A DNA stretch of 6,363 bases from Thermoleophilia bacterium (GTDB taxonomy: Bacteria > Actinomycetota > Thermoleophilia > Gaiellales > Gaiellaceae): the NCBI GenBank assembly GCA_016844515.1, contig JAERMP010000136.1, positions 477-6,839 of the forward strand, in the 5' to 3' direction. The notes under the pieces were generated by a model. The model saw only the letters and a list, made by a program, of their open reading frames with translations. It made no database searches and had not been told where the DNA came from. Shown in pieces: positions 6,362 through 6,363 of the stretch; within the stretch, counting starts at the first letter, position 1, and each line of letters opens with the position of its first letter. A program made the translations under genes and the position numbers.

Positions 6362-6363
6362 CG

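Overview
The window is GC-rich DNA with dense, overlapping genes, GTG starts and strong G/C preference at third codon positions. This suggests a high-GC Actinomycetota-like soil bacterium; the phylum is an inference from composition and codon use, not from a marker gene. Every supported gene lies on the minus strand, so transcription runs from the right edge to the left edge. The long plus-strand open frames are antisense shadows of GC-rich genes.

Layout in transcription order: (1) a GT-B family 4 glycosyltransferase ends at 4991, and its frame stays open to the right window edge. (2) A 227-base interval (4764-4990) holds several inverted repeats, including a perfect 17-bp one, and one doubtful small ORF. 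(3) A WbuB-like family 4 glycosyltransferase (3510-4763) follows. (4) A PLP-dependent 1-aminocyclopropane-1-carboxylate (ACC) deaminase (2506-3513) overlaps its neighbour by GTGA. (5) A membrane-anchored family 2 glycosyltransferase (1335-2447) comes next. (6) A short phosphoglycosyl transferase of the bacterial sugar transferase family (763-1338) overlaps it by ATGA. (7) A 172-base gap contains a terminator-like hairpin. (8) A partial gene for a PH-like-domain protein runs off the left edge.

Genes 1, 3, 5 and 6 make up part of a cell-surface polysaccharide assembly locus. The phosphoglycosyl transferase would load the first sugar phosphate onto undecaprenyl phosphate at the inner face of the membrane, and the three glycosyltransferases would extend the chain from nucleotide sugars. 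No flippase, polymerase, ABC exporter or nucleotide-sugar biosynthesis gene is visible here, so the product cannot be named.

The most notable point is the ACC deaminase. It keeps the reference catalytic and specificity residues at reference numbering (K51, S78, Y268, Y294, E295, L322) and is translationally locked between two glycosyltransferases. No mobile element, tRNA, rRNA or CRISPR array was seen.
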